Shown here: positions 17,986 to 28,018 of the stretch, one piece after another
How the letters are laid out: every line of letters starts with the position of its first letter
Position numbering within the stretch: the stretch's first letter is position 1
Assembly (NCBI RefSeq): GCF_039544005.1
Contig: NZ_BAABKV010000001.1
Location: forward strand, 6,634,001 to 6,698,000
Source of the DNA: Kitasatospora paranensis
GTDB taxonomy: Bacteria > Actinomycetota > Actinomycetes > Streptomycetales > Streptomycetaceae
Length of the DNA: 64,000 nucleotides
Direction: 5' to 3'
Position numbers and translations under genes: made by a program
Notes under the pieces: model-generated
The model's input: only the letters and a program-made list of their open reading frames with translations
Databases searched by the model: none
What the model was told of the DNA's origin: nothing

Positions 17986-18866
17986 TCTCGCCCTGGGCCG
18001 TGCTGGCCGGCGGCGCCGCGGCCGGCGGCCTCGCCCTGCTGCTCGCCGAACTGCGCCCCGCCCCGCCCGACCTCGGCCAGGCGCTGGGGCGGCTGCACCG
18101 CACCCCCGACCCGCGGCCCGCCGACACCGGTGCCAGGCCCGCCTGGTACGACCGGATCGGTGCCGACTCGCTGCGGCTGCCCGGGGTGCGGATCCCGCAC
18201 CGGCAGCTGGCCCTGATCGGGCGCAGCCCGGCCCGGTTCATGGCCCACAAGCTGATGTTCGCGCTGATCGGGCTGGTGCTGCCCGGCTACCTGACGGCGA
18301 TGGCCGTGCTGGCCGGGGTCGGGCTGCCGGTGGCCGTGCCGCTGGTGGCGGGGCCGCTGCTGGCCGCGGTGCTGTGGCTCGTCCCGGACGGCATCGTGGC
18401 GGGGGAGGCGAAGGAGGCCCGCACCGAGTACCTGCACGGCATCGCCGGCTACCTGGAGCTGGTCGCCCTGGAACGGGCCGCCGACTGCGGCCCCGCGGAG
18501 GCGCTGCGGCGGGCCGCGGCGGTCGGCCGCGGCACGGTCTTCCGCCGGATCCGGGACGCCCTGGAACGGGCCGCCACCGACCGGCTGCCGCCCTGGGACG
18601 GCCTCGACGTGCTCGCCGAGGACCTGGGCCTGACCCCGCTCCAGGACCTGGCGGACATCATGCGGATCTCCGGCACCGACGGCGCCGCCGTGTACGACAC
18701 CCTGCGGGCCCGCGCCCGGAGCCTGCGCGGCGAACTCCTGGCGGAGGAGCTCGCCCAGGCCAACACCGACAGCGAGCGGATGGTGGCGCCGGGCGCGGCG
18801 CTGACCCTGCTCATGACGGTGCTCATCGTCTTCCCCGCGCTGTACCAGATGCTCGACGTCAACTGA
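17982..18866 (+). CDS. tadC: TadC-like type II secretion F domain protein
   Basis: A 294-residue partner of TadB with N-terminal TM (VLAGGAAAGGLALLLAEL), a central TM pair (about residues 85-130) and a C-terminal TM ending the protein (ALTLLMTVLIVFPALYQML). The T2SF core reads LELVALERAADCGPAEALRRA and LADIMRISGTDGAAVYDTLRARA. ATG 17982 overlaps the TadB stop by ATGA. Gene order tadA-tadB-tadC is the canonical Tad core, which fixes the identification. Confidence 0.88.
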   Translation: MISPWAVLAGGAAAGGLALLLAELRPAPPDLGQALGRLHRTPDPRPADTGARPAWYDRIGADSLRLPGVRIPHRQLALIGRSPARFMAHKLMFALIGLVLPGYLTAMAVLAGVGLPVAVPLVAGPLLAAVLWLVPDGIVAGEAKEARTEYLHGIAGYLELVALERAADCGPAEALRRAAAVGRGTVFRRIRDALERAATDRLPPWDGLDVLAEDLGLTPLQDLADIMRISGTDGAAVYDTLRARARSLRGELLAEELAQANTDSERMVAPGAALTLLMTVLIVFPALYQMLDVN

Positions 18867-18898
18867 CCCCCGACCGCCCCCGTCCTGGAGACCACACC

Positions 18899-19174
18899 AT
18901 GACCGCGATCACGGCCCGACTCAGGCTCCTGCTGAGCGCACTGCTGTTCCCCGTCCTGCTGCCGGTGCACCTCGGCATGCCCTTCCTGCACGTCCGGCTC
19001 GGCCGGCTGCGGGCCGCCCGTGCCTCGGGCGACCGCGGTGCCATCAGCATCGAACTCGCGCTCGCCATCATCGTCATGGTGACCATCGCCGGTGCGGTGC
19101 TGGCCGCCGTGAAGCTCCTCGCGAGCAAGACCGAGGCGAAGATCCCGACCGATGTGCCGGACGCGGTGAAGTGA
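18899..19174 (+). CDS. Flp-pilin-like small membrane protein
   Basis: A 91-residue protein at the position of the Flp/TadE pilin in the operon. The key segment is GDRGAISIELALAIIVMVTIAGAV, a pilin-like hydrophobic helix beginning after a Gly-Ala with a Glu a few residues in, followed by a short hydrophilic tail (KTEAKIPTDVPDAVK). Unusually, 45 residues precede it, including another hydrophobic stretch (LLLSALLFPVLLPVHLGMPF), much longer than normal Flp leaders. ATG 18899 has GGAG 9 bases upstream. It could be a pilin with a long leader or a two-helix membrane protein. No prepilin peptidase gene is in the window. Confidence 0.65.
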   Translation: MTAITARLRLLLSALLFPVLLPVHLGMPFLHVRLGRLRAARASGDRGAISIELALAIIVMVTIAGAVLAAVKLLASKTEAKIPTDVPDAVK

Positions 19175-19580
19175 TTCGTCGCCCGGGCCTGCCCGCCGTC
19201 CGCGACCGGGGTGCGGTGATCCTCTCCCTGGCCGTCCTGTTCCCGGTCGTGCTCACCGCGGTGATGCTGGTCGTCCAGGCGTCGCTGTGGTGGTACGCCG
19301 ACCAGGTGGCGCTGACCGCCCTCCGGGAGGGCGTCGACGCCGGCCGGGTGCGGGGGCGTCGCCGGACGACGGGGACGCCCGGGTGCGGGAGTTCCTGGCC
19401 CGCTTCGGCCGGATCGCCGAACTCGAGAGCGTGAACCACGACGGATCCACCGCCGCCGTGCAGCAGATGACGGTGACCGTCCGTCCGCAGTCCGTCGTCC
19501 CGTTCTTCGACGCGCTGAGCATCACCGAGACGCTCAGCGCGCCGCGCGAGCGCTTCGTGGCGCCGGGCGGGCAGCCGTGA
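19171..19580 (+). CDS. TadE-like pseudopilin (frame broken near 19354)
   Basis: A TadE family minor pilin of about 136 residues. The N-terminal RDRGAVILSLAVLFPVVLTAVML helix followed by ASLWWYADQVALTALREGVDAGR is the TadE pattern (hydrophobic helix, then an aromatic and Ala-rich helix). Downstream sequence (DARVREFLARFGRIAELESV, TVTVRPQSVVPFFD) is in another frame; adding one G to GGGGG at 19352-19356 gives GRVRGASPDDGDARVREF. GTG 19171 overlaps the previous stop (GTGA), and the end overlaps the next gene the same way. Confidence 0.8.
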
Positions 19581-20020
19581 CCCGGCGCCCGCCCGTGCGG
19601 CCGCCGGACAGCGGCAGCGTCCCGATCGAGGCCGCGCTGCTGCTGCCGGTGGTGCTCGCGTTCGTCCTGATCGTGGTGGCGGCCGGCCGGGTGCAGACCG
19701 CCGGGGCCGTCGTCGACGCGGCCGCCCGCGCCGGGGCCAGGGCCGCCTCGCTGGCCCGCACCGACGACGGCGCCGACCAGGCCGCGGCCGATGCCGTGCA
19801 GGACGTCCTGGGCCGCCGCGGCGTGCACTGCGCGCAGGACCCGAACCAGCCGATCAGCCGCGGGACCTTGCAGACCGGCGGGGGCGAACTCGCCACCGTG
19901 ACCGTGCGGGTGCGCTGCGCGGTGCCGCTGCGCGACCTGCTGGGTGTGGGCGGGCTCCAGGGGGACAAGACCATGACGGGGGAGTTCACGTCCGTCGTCG
20001 ACCGGTACCGGGGCGACTGA
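19577..20020 (+). CDS. TadE/TadF-like pseudopilin
   Basis: A 147-residue TadE-family protein: SGSVPIEAALLLPVVLAFVLIVV is the pilin-like hydrophobic segment with Glu near its start, followed by AGRVQTAGAVVDAAARAGARAAS, the typical Ala-rich amphipathic continuation. The C-terminal part is a small beta domain containing two Cys residues (HCAQDP, VRCAVPL) that could pair outside the cell. GTG 19577 overlaps the previous stop by four bases. It is a minor pilin candidate within the Tad operon. Confidence 0.85.
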   Translation: MTRRPPVRPPDSGSVPIEAALLLPVVLAFVLIVVAAGRVQTAGAVVDAAARAGARAASLARTDDGADQAAADAVQDVLGRRGVHCAQDPNQPISRGTLQTGGGELATVTVRVRCAVPLRDLLGVGGLQGDKTMTGEFTSVVDRYRGD

Positions 20021-20043
20021 CCGCGGACCGCAGGAGGGGGACG

Positions 20044-20516
20044 ATGACCGAGGACCGCAGACCGGCGCGCCGCCGGTGGGCACAACGGGGGCGGGGGCGG
20101 ACGGCGGCGCGCTGTCGCTGTACGTCGCCGTCTGCGCGGCCGCGCTGGTGATCCTGGTGGGCATCGTGCTCGACCTCGGCGGGCGGCTGCGCGCCGTCGA
20201 ACGCGCCGACGCCCGCGCCCAGGAGGCCGCCCGGGTCGCGAGCCAGCAACTCGACCTGGACGCCCTGCTGCAGGGCAAGGGGTACCGGATCGCCGGCCAG
20301 CAGGCCGCCGCCGACGCCGCCGACGCCTACCTGCGCAGCTACAACCTGACCGGGCAGACCCGGCTGGTGGACGACCACACCGTCGAGGTCCGCGCCACCG
20401 GCACGTACACCACCGCGCTGCTGGGCGCGGTGCTCCCCGACTTCACCCACCTCCAGGTGCACGGGTACGGCAAGGCCACCCTCGTGCACGGCATCACGGA
20501 AGCGGAGAACGGCTGA
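20044..20516 (+). CDS. TadG-like pilus protein (frame broken near 20075)
   Basis: A protein of about 157 residues. GALSLYVAVCAAALVILVGIVLDL is the N-terminal hydrophobic helix with the Tad/TadG GxxS-like start, followed by a helix (AVERADARAQEAARVASQQ) and a beta tail (HTVEVRATGTYTTALLGAV). ATG 20044 has a very strong ribosome site (AGGAGGGGG, 4 bases away), but its frame leaves the main one within about 11 codons, around CGCCGCCGGTGGG (20068-20080). One inserted base, probably C, gives RRPARRPVGTTGAGADGG. A GTG at 20076 would avoid the break but has no ribosome site, so a deletion is the better explanation. Confidence 0.75.
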
Positions 20517-23500
20517 TGGCCGCGCCACGCGCCAACGACCCCGACCGCGCGGCCCGATCCGGGCCCGCGGCGTCCACCCCGGCGGCCCGGCGGCCCGTCC
20601 CCGTCCGGCCGCGCCGCCGACGGGCGGCCGGCTCGGTGGTCGCCGCCCTCGGGGCCCTGACCGCCCTGGCCGCCCTGCTGGCGGGCCTGCCCGCCCTGCT
20701 GCTGTACGGCACGCTCGCGGTCGCCGCGTCGGGCGAACCCGGCAGCGGCGGCGGCCTCGGTGCGATGCTGACCGCCCCGGACGACGGGCGGCTGTTCCTG
20801 TGGGCGCTGGTCGCCGTCGGCTGGATCGCCTGGCTGTGCTTTGCGCTCGCGGTGCTGCTGGAGATCCCCGCCCAGCTGCGCGGCCGGGTCGCCCGCCGGA
20901 TCCCCGCCTTCGGCTGGAGCCAGCGGATCGCGGCCGGCCTGGTCGGCTCGGTGCTGGCGCTGCTGCCGGTCGCCGGCTCGGCGTTCGCCGCCGTCCCCGA
21001 GCGCGGCACCCAGTCGGTCACCGCCCTCGCCCTGCCCGCCGCACCCCAGTACGCCGCGCTGGCCGCCGCGGCACCGGCCGCGGCACCGGCCGCGCCCGCC
21101 TCCGACCACCCGACGTACACCGTCCGGGACACCCGCCCGGCGGACAGCCTGTGGTCCATCGCGGAGCGCCAACTCGGCTCCGGAGAACGCTGGCAGGAGA
21201 TCGCCCGGCTCAACGACGGCCGGGTGATGGAGGGTTCCGGCGTGCGCTTCGACGCCGACCGGCCGATCCAGCCCGGCTGGAAGCTGCTGATGCCCGCCGA
21301 CGCCAAGCCGGACGGCGCGGCGCCCGGCGGCCCCGGGGGCGGTACGGCGGACGCGCCGCCCGCCCCGCGGCAGCCGCAGCACGCCACCGTCACGGTCGCC
21401 CCCGGCGACAGCCTGTCCGCCATCGCCCAGCGGGAGCTGGGCAGCGGCGACGACTGGCCGAAGATCTTCGACGCCAACCGGGGGTGCGCGCCCCCGACGG
21501 CGAGCGGCTGACCGACCCGGACGTGCTCGTGCCGGGCACCGTCCTGGCGATCCCCGGCGCGGCGGCCGAGCCACCGGCCGGCCAGGACCAGGGCCGCCCG
21601 CCCGCCGCGGAGTCCGATCCGGTGCCCGCCCCCTCGACGGCCCCGCCCGCCCCTGCCTCCCCGGCGCCCGCCTCGCCCGCCCCCGCCGCGTCCACGCCGT
21701 CCGCCCCGGTGAAGACCGGCCCGGTCGCGGTGCCCGCCTCGACCGGCACCCCCGCGAAGGCCGAGACGGCCTCGCACGACTACACGGTGGCGCTCGGCGC
21801 CTCCACCGTCGGTGTCCTGCTCGCCGCGGTCATGGTCGGCGCGGTGGCCCGCCGCCGCGAGGACCAGCAGCGGGCCCGCCGGCCGCGGCACCGGATCACC
21901 ATGCCCGAGCCGGCCGCCGCCGCGTTCGAGGCCGAACTGAAGGCCCGGCAGAACGTCCCGGCGCTCGAACTGCTGGACCGCGCGCTGCGCACCCTGGCCC
22001 GCAACGCGCTGCGCACCGGCAAGCGGCTGCCTGCGCTCGTCGCGGCCCGGGTCACCCCGGGCCGGACGGTCGAACTCCACCTGTCCGGACCGGCGGTGCC
22101 GATCGCGCCGTTCCGGGCCGCGCACGCCAACAACGTCTGGTGGTGCCCCGAGGACTCCCACGAGCTGCTCTCGCCCGGGCAGGCGGCCAAGGCCTCGGCG
22201 CCGTACCCGGCGCTGGTCACCCTCGGCGGTTCGCCGGACGGCTCGATCGTCCTCGCCGACCTGGAGACCGTCCGGCTGGTGCACCTGGCCGGCCACCCCG
22301 ACGACGCCCGGGACGTGCTGCTCACGCTGGCGCTGGAGCTGGCGCACAGCCCGCTCGCCGACCGGCTGCACCTGCACCTGGTGGGCTTCACCGAGGACCT
22401 GCCGATCGCCGGACGGGCCGCCGAGCGCGTCCACCGCCACGAGTCGCTGGAGCACGCCCTCGGCGCCCTCGGCCCGCGGGCGGCCCGCGCCCGGGCCACC
22501 CTGGTCGCCGCCGAGGCGACCAGCCCGCGCGACGCCCGCAGCCGGGGCCACGACGACGAGTCGTGGGTGCCGGAGATCGTGCTGTCCGCGCAGCCGCCGT
22601 CCGGCCAGGTGCCCGCCGAGCTGGGCCGGCTGCTGGACGCCAAGCCGCGCAGCTGCCTGTCCGTGGTCACCCGGGCGCCGGAGCGCGGCGCGGGCCCGGT
22701 GGCCCGCTGGACGCTGCCGAGCACCGGCACGGTCACCCTGCCCGGCCTGCATCTCGCGGTGGAGCTCCAGCGGCTGGACCGGGAGCAGTACGGCCAGCTC
22801 GCCGAGCTCGTCCGCAGCTCGGGCGACACCACCCAGCACCCGGCGCCGGACTGGACGCTGGACGGCCCCGGCGGTGATCTGGAGCCGGCCGAACTCCCGT
22901 ACCCCGTTCCGGTGCTGGCCTCGGTCGGAGCGGTCCCGTCCACGGCGCCGGCCGGCGCCGCGGGTGGTGGGCCGCGACCGGTCACCCGGGTCATCGCGAC
23001 CGGTGCGAGCCCCTTCGCCGGCGTCCGTCCCACGGCCACCCCGCCCCCGGCGACGCCGAGTGCGGGCGCGCCCCCGACGGCCACTCCGGCCGCCGCGTCC
23101 ACGCCGCCCGTACCGGCCGAGCCGCTCCCCGCCGGGCCGGAGCCTGTCGAGCCGGTGGCGCCGTCGCAGGACACCGGCCGGCCGGCCGGCGGGCCATCAC
23201 GGCACAGCGCCAACGGCGTCGGACGCCACGCGGCGCACGCCGTCCCCGGGCAGCCCGCCCCGCCGACGGTGCCCGCGGCGCTCCCGCTGCCCCCGGCCGC
23301 ACCCGTGCCCGTGCCCGTGCAGGCTCCCGAGCCCGCCCCGGTGCACGACGCGGCGCCAGACGCGGCGGCCCCGGCCTCCGCGCCGCGGCCCGCCCCGGCG
23401 CCGCGCAGCGACAGCGCCGACCTGCTGGCCATCCTGCGCTCCCCGGAGGCGCACACCGGCCGGTCCGCACCGCGCATCCGGCTGCTCGGGCCGGTCGACC

Positions 23501-24210
23501 TCACCGGCGGGCAGGGCCCGGCCGACCCGGCCGCCGTCCCCCATCTCGTGGAGCTGGCCGCACTGCTGGCGCTGCGTCCGGGGATCGACCACGCCACCCT
23601 GGACGGGGCGCTGCACCCCGGGGCGGCCCACCTCGAACCCGACGCGGCCCTGGGCACCGGCCCGCTGCCCGGCAAGCTCACCCGGCTGGCGGCCTGGCTC
23701 GGCTCCTCCCCGGACGGGCGGGCCTATCTCACCGACCAGTCCGACGGCTACACCTTCGCCCCCACCGTCACCTGCGACTGGGACGAGTTCCGCGGCCTCT
23801 ACCGGCGCGGCATGCGGTCGACCAGCGGCACGGCCGACGCCGCCCTCGCGCACGCCCTCGCCCTCGTCCGGGGCGCCCCGTTCGCCGAGGCGCCGGCCAC
23901 CTCGTACGGGTGGGCGGAGGCCGAGCGGCAGGACATGCTCGCCGCGATCGTCGACACGGCGCACGAACTGGCCGCCCGCAGGCTCCAGTACGGCGACCAC
24001 CGCACCGCCGAGGCGGCGATCTTCCGCGCCCTCGCGGTGGCCCCCGACGTGGAGCTGCTGCACCGCGACCTGTTCTACGCCTACGCCTCGGCGGGCGCCC
24101 GCGACCAGCTCGTCCGGGCCGTCAACCGGCTCGACGCACTGAGCCGCCGGACCGGCCGCGACCTGGACCCGGACACCGTCGCCCTGCTCCGCGACCTCCT
24201 GACGGGCTGA
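20516..24210 (+). CDS. Membrane LysM-SARP regulator (LysM x2, four TM, C-terminal wHTH-BTAD; frame broken at 21480)
   Basis: About 1231 residues once one G is restored to the GGGGG at 21480-21484 (DANRG joins VRAPDGERL). Order: three TM segments (about 36-70, 91-115, 138-160); two LysM-like domains (about 200-255, DSLWSIAERQLGSGERW; about 288-345, DSLSAIAQRELGSGDDW); Pro/Ala linker; fourth TM (about 422-443); long cytoplasmic region with no named domain (450-790); Pro-rich linker (about 800-965); then a SARP-like winged-helix (about 987-1080, RIRLLGPVDL) and a bacterial transcriptional activator domain (CDWDEFRGLYRRG to the end). This topology places LysM outside and the regulator inside. ATG overlaps the TadG-like stop (TGATG), so it closes the Tad operon. 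A cell-wall-sensing one-component regulator is inference. Confidence 0.82.
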
Positions 24211-24221
24211 CCGGCTGACGG

Positions 24222-24253
24222 GCCGCCGGTGGGCTGCGCTGCCCATCGGTGGC
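24222..24253 (+). terminator. Hairpin after the Tad operon
   Basis: GCCGCCGGTGGGC (24222-24234) can pair with GCCCATCGGTGGC (24241-24253) with two G-U positions and a 6-base loop, 12 bases after the stop of the LysM-SARP gene. It is a probable end of the long Tad transcript. Confidence 0.5.
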
Positions 24254-24463
24254 TCCAACCAGCCATGACGGGAGCCGTGTTGGAGTGCCAGGAGGAGTAG
24301 TGGCAGTGGCTGCGCTCCACCGGGCAGTCTGCGTCCTTGCGGCCCCACGCTGCCCGCCGCCCCGGCGTGGTCGAGCGCCTGTCCGCGGGCCCCTCTTGAT
24401 GATTGACTATTCCCCCGGGGGCGAGCTGTGCCCTGCTCAGGAATGAGTCGAAGGTGCCACGGG

Positions 24464-26085
24464 GTGGACTCTGGAACGCTGTTGGGGGAGCGGTACCGGC
24501 TGAGGGAGCAGCTGGGACGCGGAGGCATGGGGGAGGTCTGGGCGGCATACGACGAGCAGTTGCGCCGGGACATAGCGGTGAAGATCCTGCTCGCGGCGCT
24601 GGGGAGCGACCGGGATCTGATCGCTTCGCTGAAGCGGGAGGCCCGCACTGTCGCCGCGCTCCAGCACGGCGGCATCACCGTGGTCCACGACATCGGTGAG
24701 ACCGACGGCCACCCGCACTTCGTCATGGAACGGCTGGAGGGGCGAACCTTCCAGGACCTGATCCTGGAGCACCCCCATGGGCTTCCCCAGGGCCGCGCGG
24801 CGGCCTTGATGGGCCAGGTCGCCGACGCACTGGACTACGCCCACGGCAAGGGGTGGTGCACCGCGACATCAAGCCCGCCAACCTGATGCACCTCGCCCGG
24901 GACGCGGCGAAGATTCTCGACTTCGGGATCGCGAGCTACGCGGAGGCGACCGCACACCTCAGCTCGACCGGCGTCATCATGGGGTCCTCCCCGTTCATGC
25001 CACCGGAGCAGTGGATGGGCGAGAAGGCCACGCCCCGGTCCGACATGTACGCCTTCGGCGTGACCCTGCACGCCCTGCTGACCGGTGTCCTTCCCTTCCC
25101 TGGTCCGACGTTCGCGGCCTGGATGCGCCAGCACCTGGATGTCGAACCGCCGCACATCGCCGGCGTTCCCGAGCAACTCGACAACCTTGTCCAGCAGTTG
25201 CTCGCAAAGGACCCCGCGATGCGGCCGTCGGCGGCGCAGGCCGGACTGGTGCTGGCCGGAGTCCGGGATCGGCGACCCGCGGCGTACACGCCGACCAGGA
25301 GAGAACCCGGACCTGTGGCCCCGGTCCTGGAGAATCCGCACGAACGGCCCGGCGAACCCGAGACCCGCCGCAGCCCGGCCACATGGAAATGGCCCAAGCC
25401 GCGGGCCGAGCAAGAATCGACACCTCCCGACAAGTCCGCCATGGCGAGCGCCCCCAGGGAACCGGTGATGTGGGGCGGCGCCGGCTTTGGGGCCGCGTTC
25501 ATGGCCGTAGCCGTCGTGATGGCCGTCAACACCAAGCCCGATGGTTCCGACGGCCTCGGAGACATCGTTGTTGCGGTGGCCATCGAGGTGTCCGTTCTGC
25601 TCTTCGGGCTGCTCGGGGTCCTTGTCTCCTTCTCCGGGCCGCTGAGCTGGAGGAAGTCTGTGGGCGTGGACTCCGGCGGGGTGACGGTGGTCGTGCGATG
25701 GGGGGCGTCGCGGGCGCAGACCCGGATCCCCTGGACGGACATCGCTCGAATCTCGATCGTCAATGCCCAGCGCCATGGCAAGGAGATGCGCAAGCGCGGG
25801 CCCCTGGACAAGCCGACGGAGGCCATCGTCATCCAGCGCACCCCCGGGGCGACGGAACCCGCGGTCGCGGTGGTCGGAACCTTCGGCGCGAGGGTGAAGC
25901 GCCTGATCATGCCCCGGGCATTCGACACGATCGACGGATTCGATGTGGCGGACTGCCACCTCCTTGCCGTGGGGGCCGACGTGAGCGCCGACACGGTCGG
26001 CTGGGACAGCGTCTCCGGGTTGCTGCGGGAGAGTCACCTGTACTGCGACGAGACGGCCTTCTGGAACGCCGTGAGGAGGAGATGA
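24464..26085 (+). CDS. Membrane Ser/Thr protein kinase with C-terminal PH-like domain (frame broken at 24850)
   Basis: A PknB-type Hanks kinase of about 540 residues. The N-lobe has LGRGGMGEVW and Lys40 in IAVKIL; the C-lobe has VVHRDIKPANLMH, LDFGIASY, PPEQWMGE and SDMYAFGVTL. The frame breaks inside AKGVVHRD: GGGG at 24850-24853 needs a fifth G. After a Pro/Arg linker there are two TM segments (about residues 345-362 and 373-398), then a beta-rich C-terminal domain (SVGVDSGGVTVVVRWG, RIPWTDIARISIV) resembling bacterial PH domains instead of PASTA or NHL sensor repeats. GTG 24464 (VDSGTLLGERYRL) has AAGGTG about 7 bases upstream; earlier starts at 24428 and 24443 are possible. GC content looks lower than around it. 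Substrates unknown. Confidence 0.85.
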
Positions 26086-26113
26086 GGAAGGCCCCCGCAG
26101 GGGAGACCGGAGC

Positions 26114-27325
26114 TCAGTAGCGGACGGGGAGGGCGAGCAGGCCGCGGGCCCGCAGGGAGGGGCGCCGGCGGAGGTCCTCGCGCGGGACGTCGAGGGCGAG
26201 GGCGGGAAGCCGCCGCAGGAGGGTGGTGAGGGCGACGGCCGTCTCCATCCGGGCCAGCGGTGCGCCCAGGCAGTAGTGGATGCCGTGGCCGAGGGCGAGG
26301 TGCGGGTTCTCGGTGCGGTGCAGGTCGAGTTCGTCCGGCCGGTCCAGGAGCGCGGGGTCGCGGTTGGCGGAGCCCAGGGCGAGCAGGACGGTCTCGCCGG
26401 CCGGCACGACCACGTCGCCGATCCGGATGTCCTCGGTGGGGAAGCGGCGGATGGCGAGCGGCGCCGGCCCGTCGAAGCGGGCCAACTCCTCGACGGCGGC
26501 CGCGACGAGGGAGGGGTCGCGGCGCAGCGCGTCGAGCTGCTCGGGGTGGTCCAGCAGCGCCAGGACGCCGTTGCCGATCAGGTGGACGGTGTTCTCGTAG
26601 CCGGCGAAGAGGATCAGGAAGGCGAGCGAGGTGAGTTCGTCCTCGGTGAGCCGGCCCGGGCCGCCCTCCTCGTCGCGGGCGGCGATCAGCGCCGACAGCA
26701 GGTCCTCCCCGGGTTCGGCGCGCTTGCGGGCGATCAGGGCGGTGAAGTACCCGGTCAGGCCGGCGACGGCGGCCCGGGCCTGCTCGGGGCGGTCCGGGTC
26801 GGGGGCGACCAGGGCGTCCGTCCAGGCCCGGAAGTCGTGCCGGTCCTCGGCGGCGACGCCCAGCAGGTCGCAGATGACGGCGATCGGGAACGGCCCGGCG
26901 TAGTCGGCGATGAGGTCCGCGCGGCCGAGCGGGGCGATGGCGTCGAGGAGTTCGTCGGCGGTGCGCTGCACGCTCCCGCGCAGCCGCTCGATCCGACGCG
27001 GGGTGAAGGCCTGCGACACCAGGCGGCGGATCCTGGTGTGGTCGGGCGGGTCCATGTTGAGCAGGTTGGCGTCGAGCGCGGGCGGCAGCGAGAAGCCCCG
27101 GTAGTTGCCCGGCTTCGCGTTGCCGCGGTCGAGCGACAGCCGGGAGTCGGCGAGCAGGGCACGGACCTCCGGGTGCCGGGTGACCAGCCAGAACGGCAGG
27201 CCGTCGGGGCCGGTGAGGCGCCGGACCGGGGCGTGCTCGCGCAGCCCGGCCCATGCCGTGTGCGGGTCCTGGAGCAGGTCGGCGACGCCGGGTACGGCCG
27301 GGTCGTCGTGCAGCGGGATCGTCAT
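26114..27325 (-). CDS. Cytochrome P450 monooxygenase
   Basis: A 403-residue bacterial class I P450. The heme-binding loop is LALGHGIHYCLGAPLAR with Cys352; the I-helix oxygen motif reads AGYENT (241-246), where AGxET/ENT variants are common; the K-helix EELARF and the RRFPTED segment are present, as is MDPPDHTRIRRLVSQAF. No redox partner (ferredoxin) gene is adjacent, so electrons must come from elsewhere. It is convergent with the kinase gene and co-directional with the upstream cyclophilin gene. The substrate is unknown; the overall pattern resembles CYP105/CYP107-type tailoring enzymes, but I cannot place it in a subfamily. Confidence 0.93.
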   Translation of the reverse strand: MTIPLHDDPAVPGVADLLQDPHTAWAGLREHAPVRRLTGPDGLPFWLVTRHPEVRALLADSRLSLDRGNAKPGNYRGFSLPPALDANLLNMDPPDHTRIRRLVSQAFTPRRIERLRGSVQRTADELLDAIAPLGRADLIADYAGPFPIAVICDLLGVAAEDRHDFRAWTDALVAPDPDRPEQARAAVAGLTGYFTALIARKRAEPGEDLLSALIAARDEEGGPGRLTEDELTSLAFLILFAGYENTVHLIGNGVLALLDHPEQLDALRRDPSLVAAAVEELARFDGPAPLAIRRFPTEDIRIGDVVVPAGETVLLALGSANRDPALLDRPDELDLHRTENPHLALGHGIHYCLGAPLARMETAVALTTLLRRLPALALDVPREDLRRRPSLRARGLLALPVRY

Positions 27326-27358
27326 GGGCCGAGCCTATGCGCGGCGGCGGGTCGGCCG

Positions 27359-28018
27359 TCAGTGCTTCGTGATCTTGACCTGACGGATCGTCACCGGCAG
27401 GGTCGGGTAGCCGTCGCCGGCACCGTTCTGGTCGTCCTCGCCGCCGGCGGCGATCTTCTGCAGGACGTCCAGGCCGGCGGTGACCCGGCCGAACGGTGTG
27501 TAGTTCGGCGAGAGCTTGGTGTCCTTCCAGACGAAGAAGAACTGGCTGCCGTTGGTGTCCGGGCCCGCGTTCGCCATGGCGACGGTGCCGGCCGGGTAGG
27601 TGGCGCCGGCCAGGTTCTCGTCGGGGAAGGAGTAGCCGGGGCCGCCGCTCCCGGTGCCCGTCGGGTCGCCGCACTGGAGGACGTAGAGCCGCTGGGTGGT
27701 GAGCCGGTGGCAGTGCGTCCGGTCGAAGTAGTCGTGCTCGGCGAGGAAGCGGAAGGAGAAGGTGGTGCACGGCGCGCGGTCGGTCAGCGCCTGGAAGGTG
27801 ACGGCGCCCTGTGAGGTGCGCAGGGTGGCGCTGTACGGCTTGGCGGCCTTGGCGGCGTCGAAGACCGGGATCCCCTGGAAGTTGTCGGCCGGAACGGCGG
27901 GCGTGTACGTGCAGTTCGCGGTGACGGTGGCGGTGGGCGCCGCACTGGCGGTGTCGAGCGGGACGGTCAGCGGCAGGGTCGTCGCGGCGGCGAGCAGGAT
28001 CCAGGACGTGCGCTTCAC
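27359..28018 (-). CDS. Secreted cyclophilin-type peptidyl-prolyl isomerase
   Basis: A 219-residue exported cyclophilin. GTG 28018 (VKRTSWILL) has GGAGG 6 bases upstream, and a signal peptide follows (LLAAATTLPLTVPLDTASAA). The isomerase domain shows the conserved order: YFDRTHCHRLTTQRLYVLQCGDPTGTGSGGPGYSFPDEN, then GTVAMANAGPDTNGSQFFFVW, then TPFGRVTAGLDVL; the catalytic Arg is replaced or shifted (HRLTT in place of the usual FHRVI), which may reduce activity. It would assist folding of exported proteins at the wall. Three Cys are present. Next gene on the strand is the P450. Confidence 0.9.
   Translation of the reverse strand: MKRTSWILLAAATTLPLTVPLDTASAAPTATVTANCTYTPAVPADNFQGIPVFDAAKAAKPYSATLRTSQGAVTFQALTDRAPCTTFSFRFLAEHDYFDRTHCHRLTTQRLYVLQCGDPTGTGSGGPGYSFPDENLAGATYPAGTVAMANAGPDTNGSQFFFVWKDTKLSPNYTPFGRVTAGLDVLQKIAAGGEDDQNGAGDGYPTLPVTIRQVKITKH

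Noticed and set aside
20076..20516. GTG 20076 as the true start of the TadG-like gene
   Set aside because: ATG 20044 has an excellent ribosome site and 20076 has none, so a frame break explains the data better.
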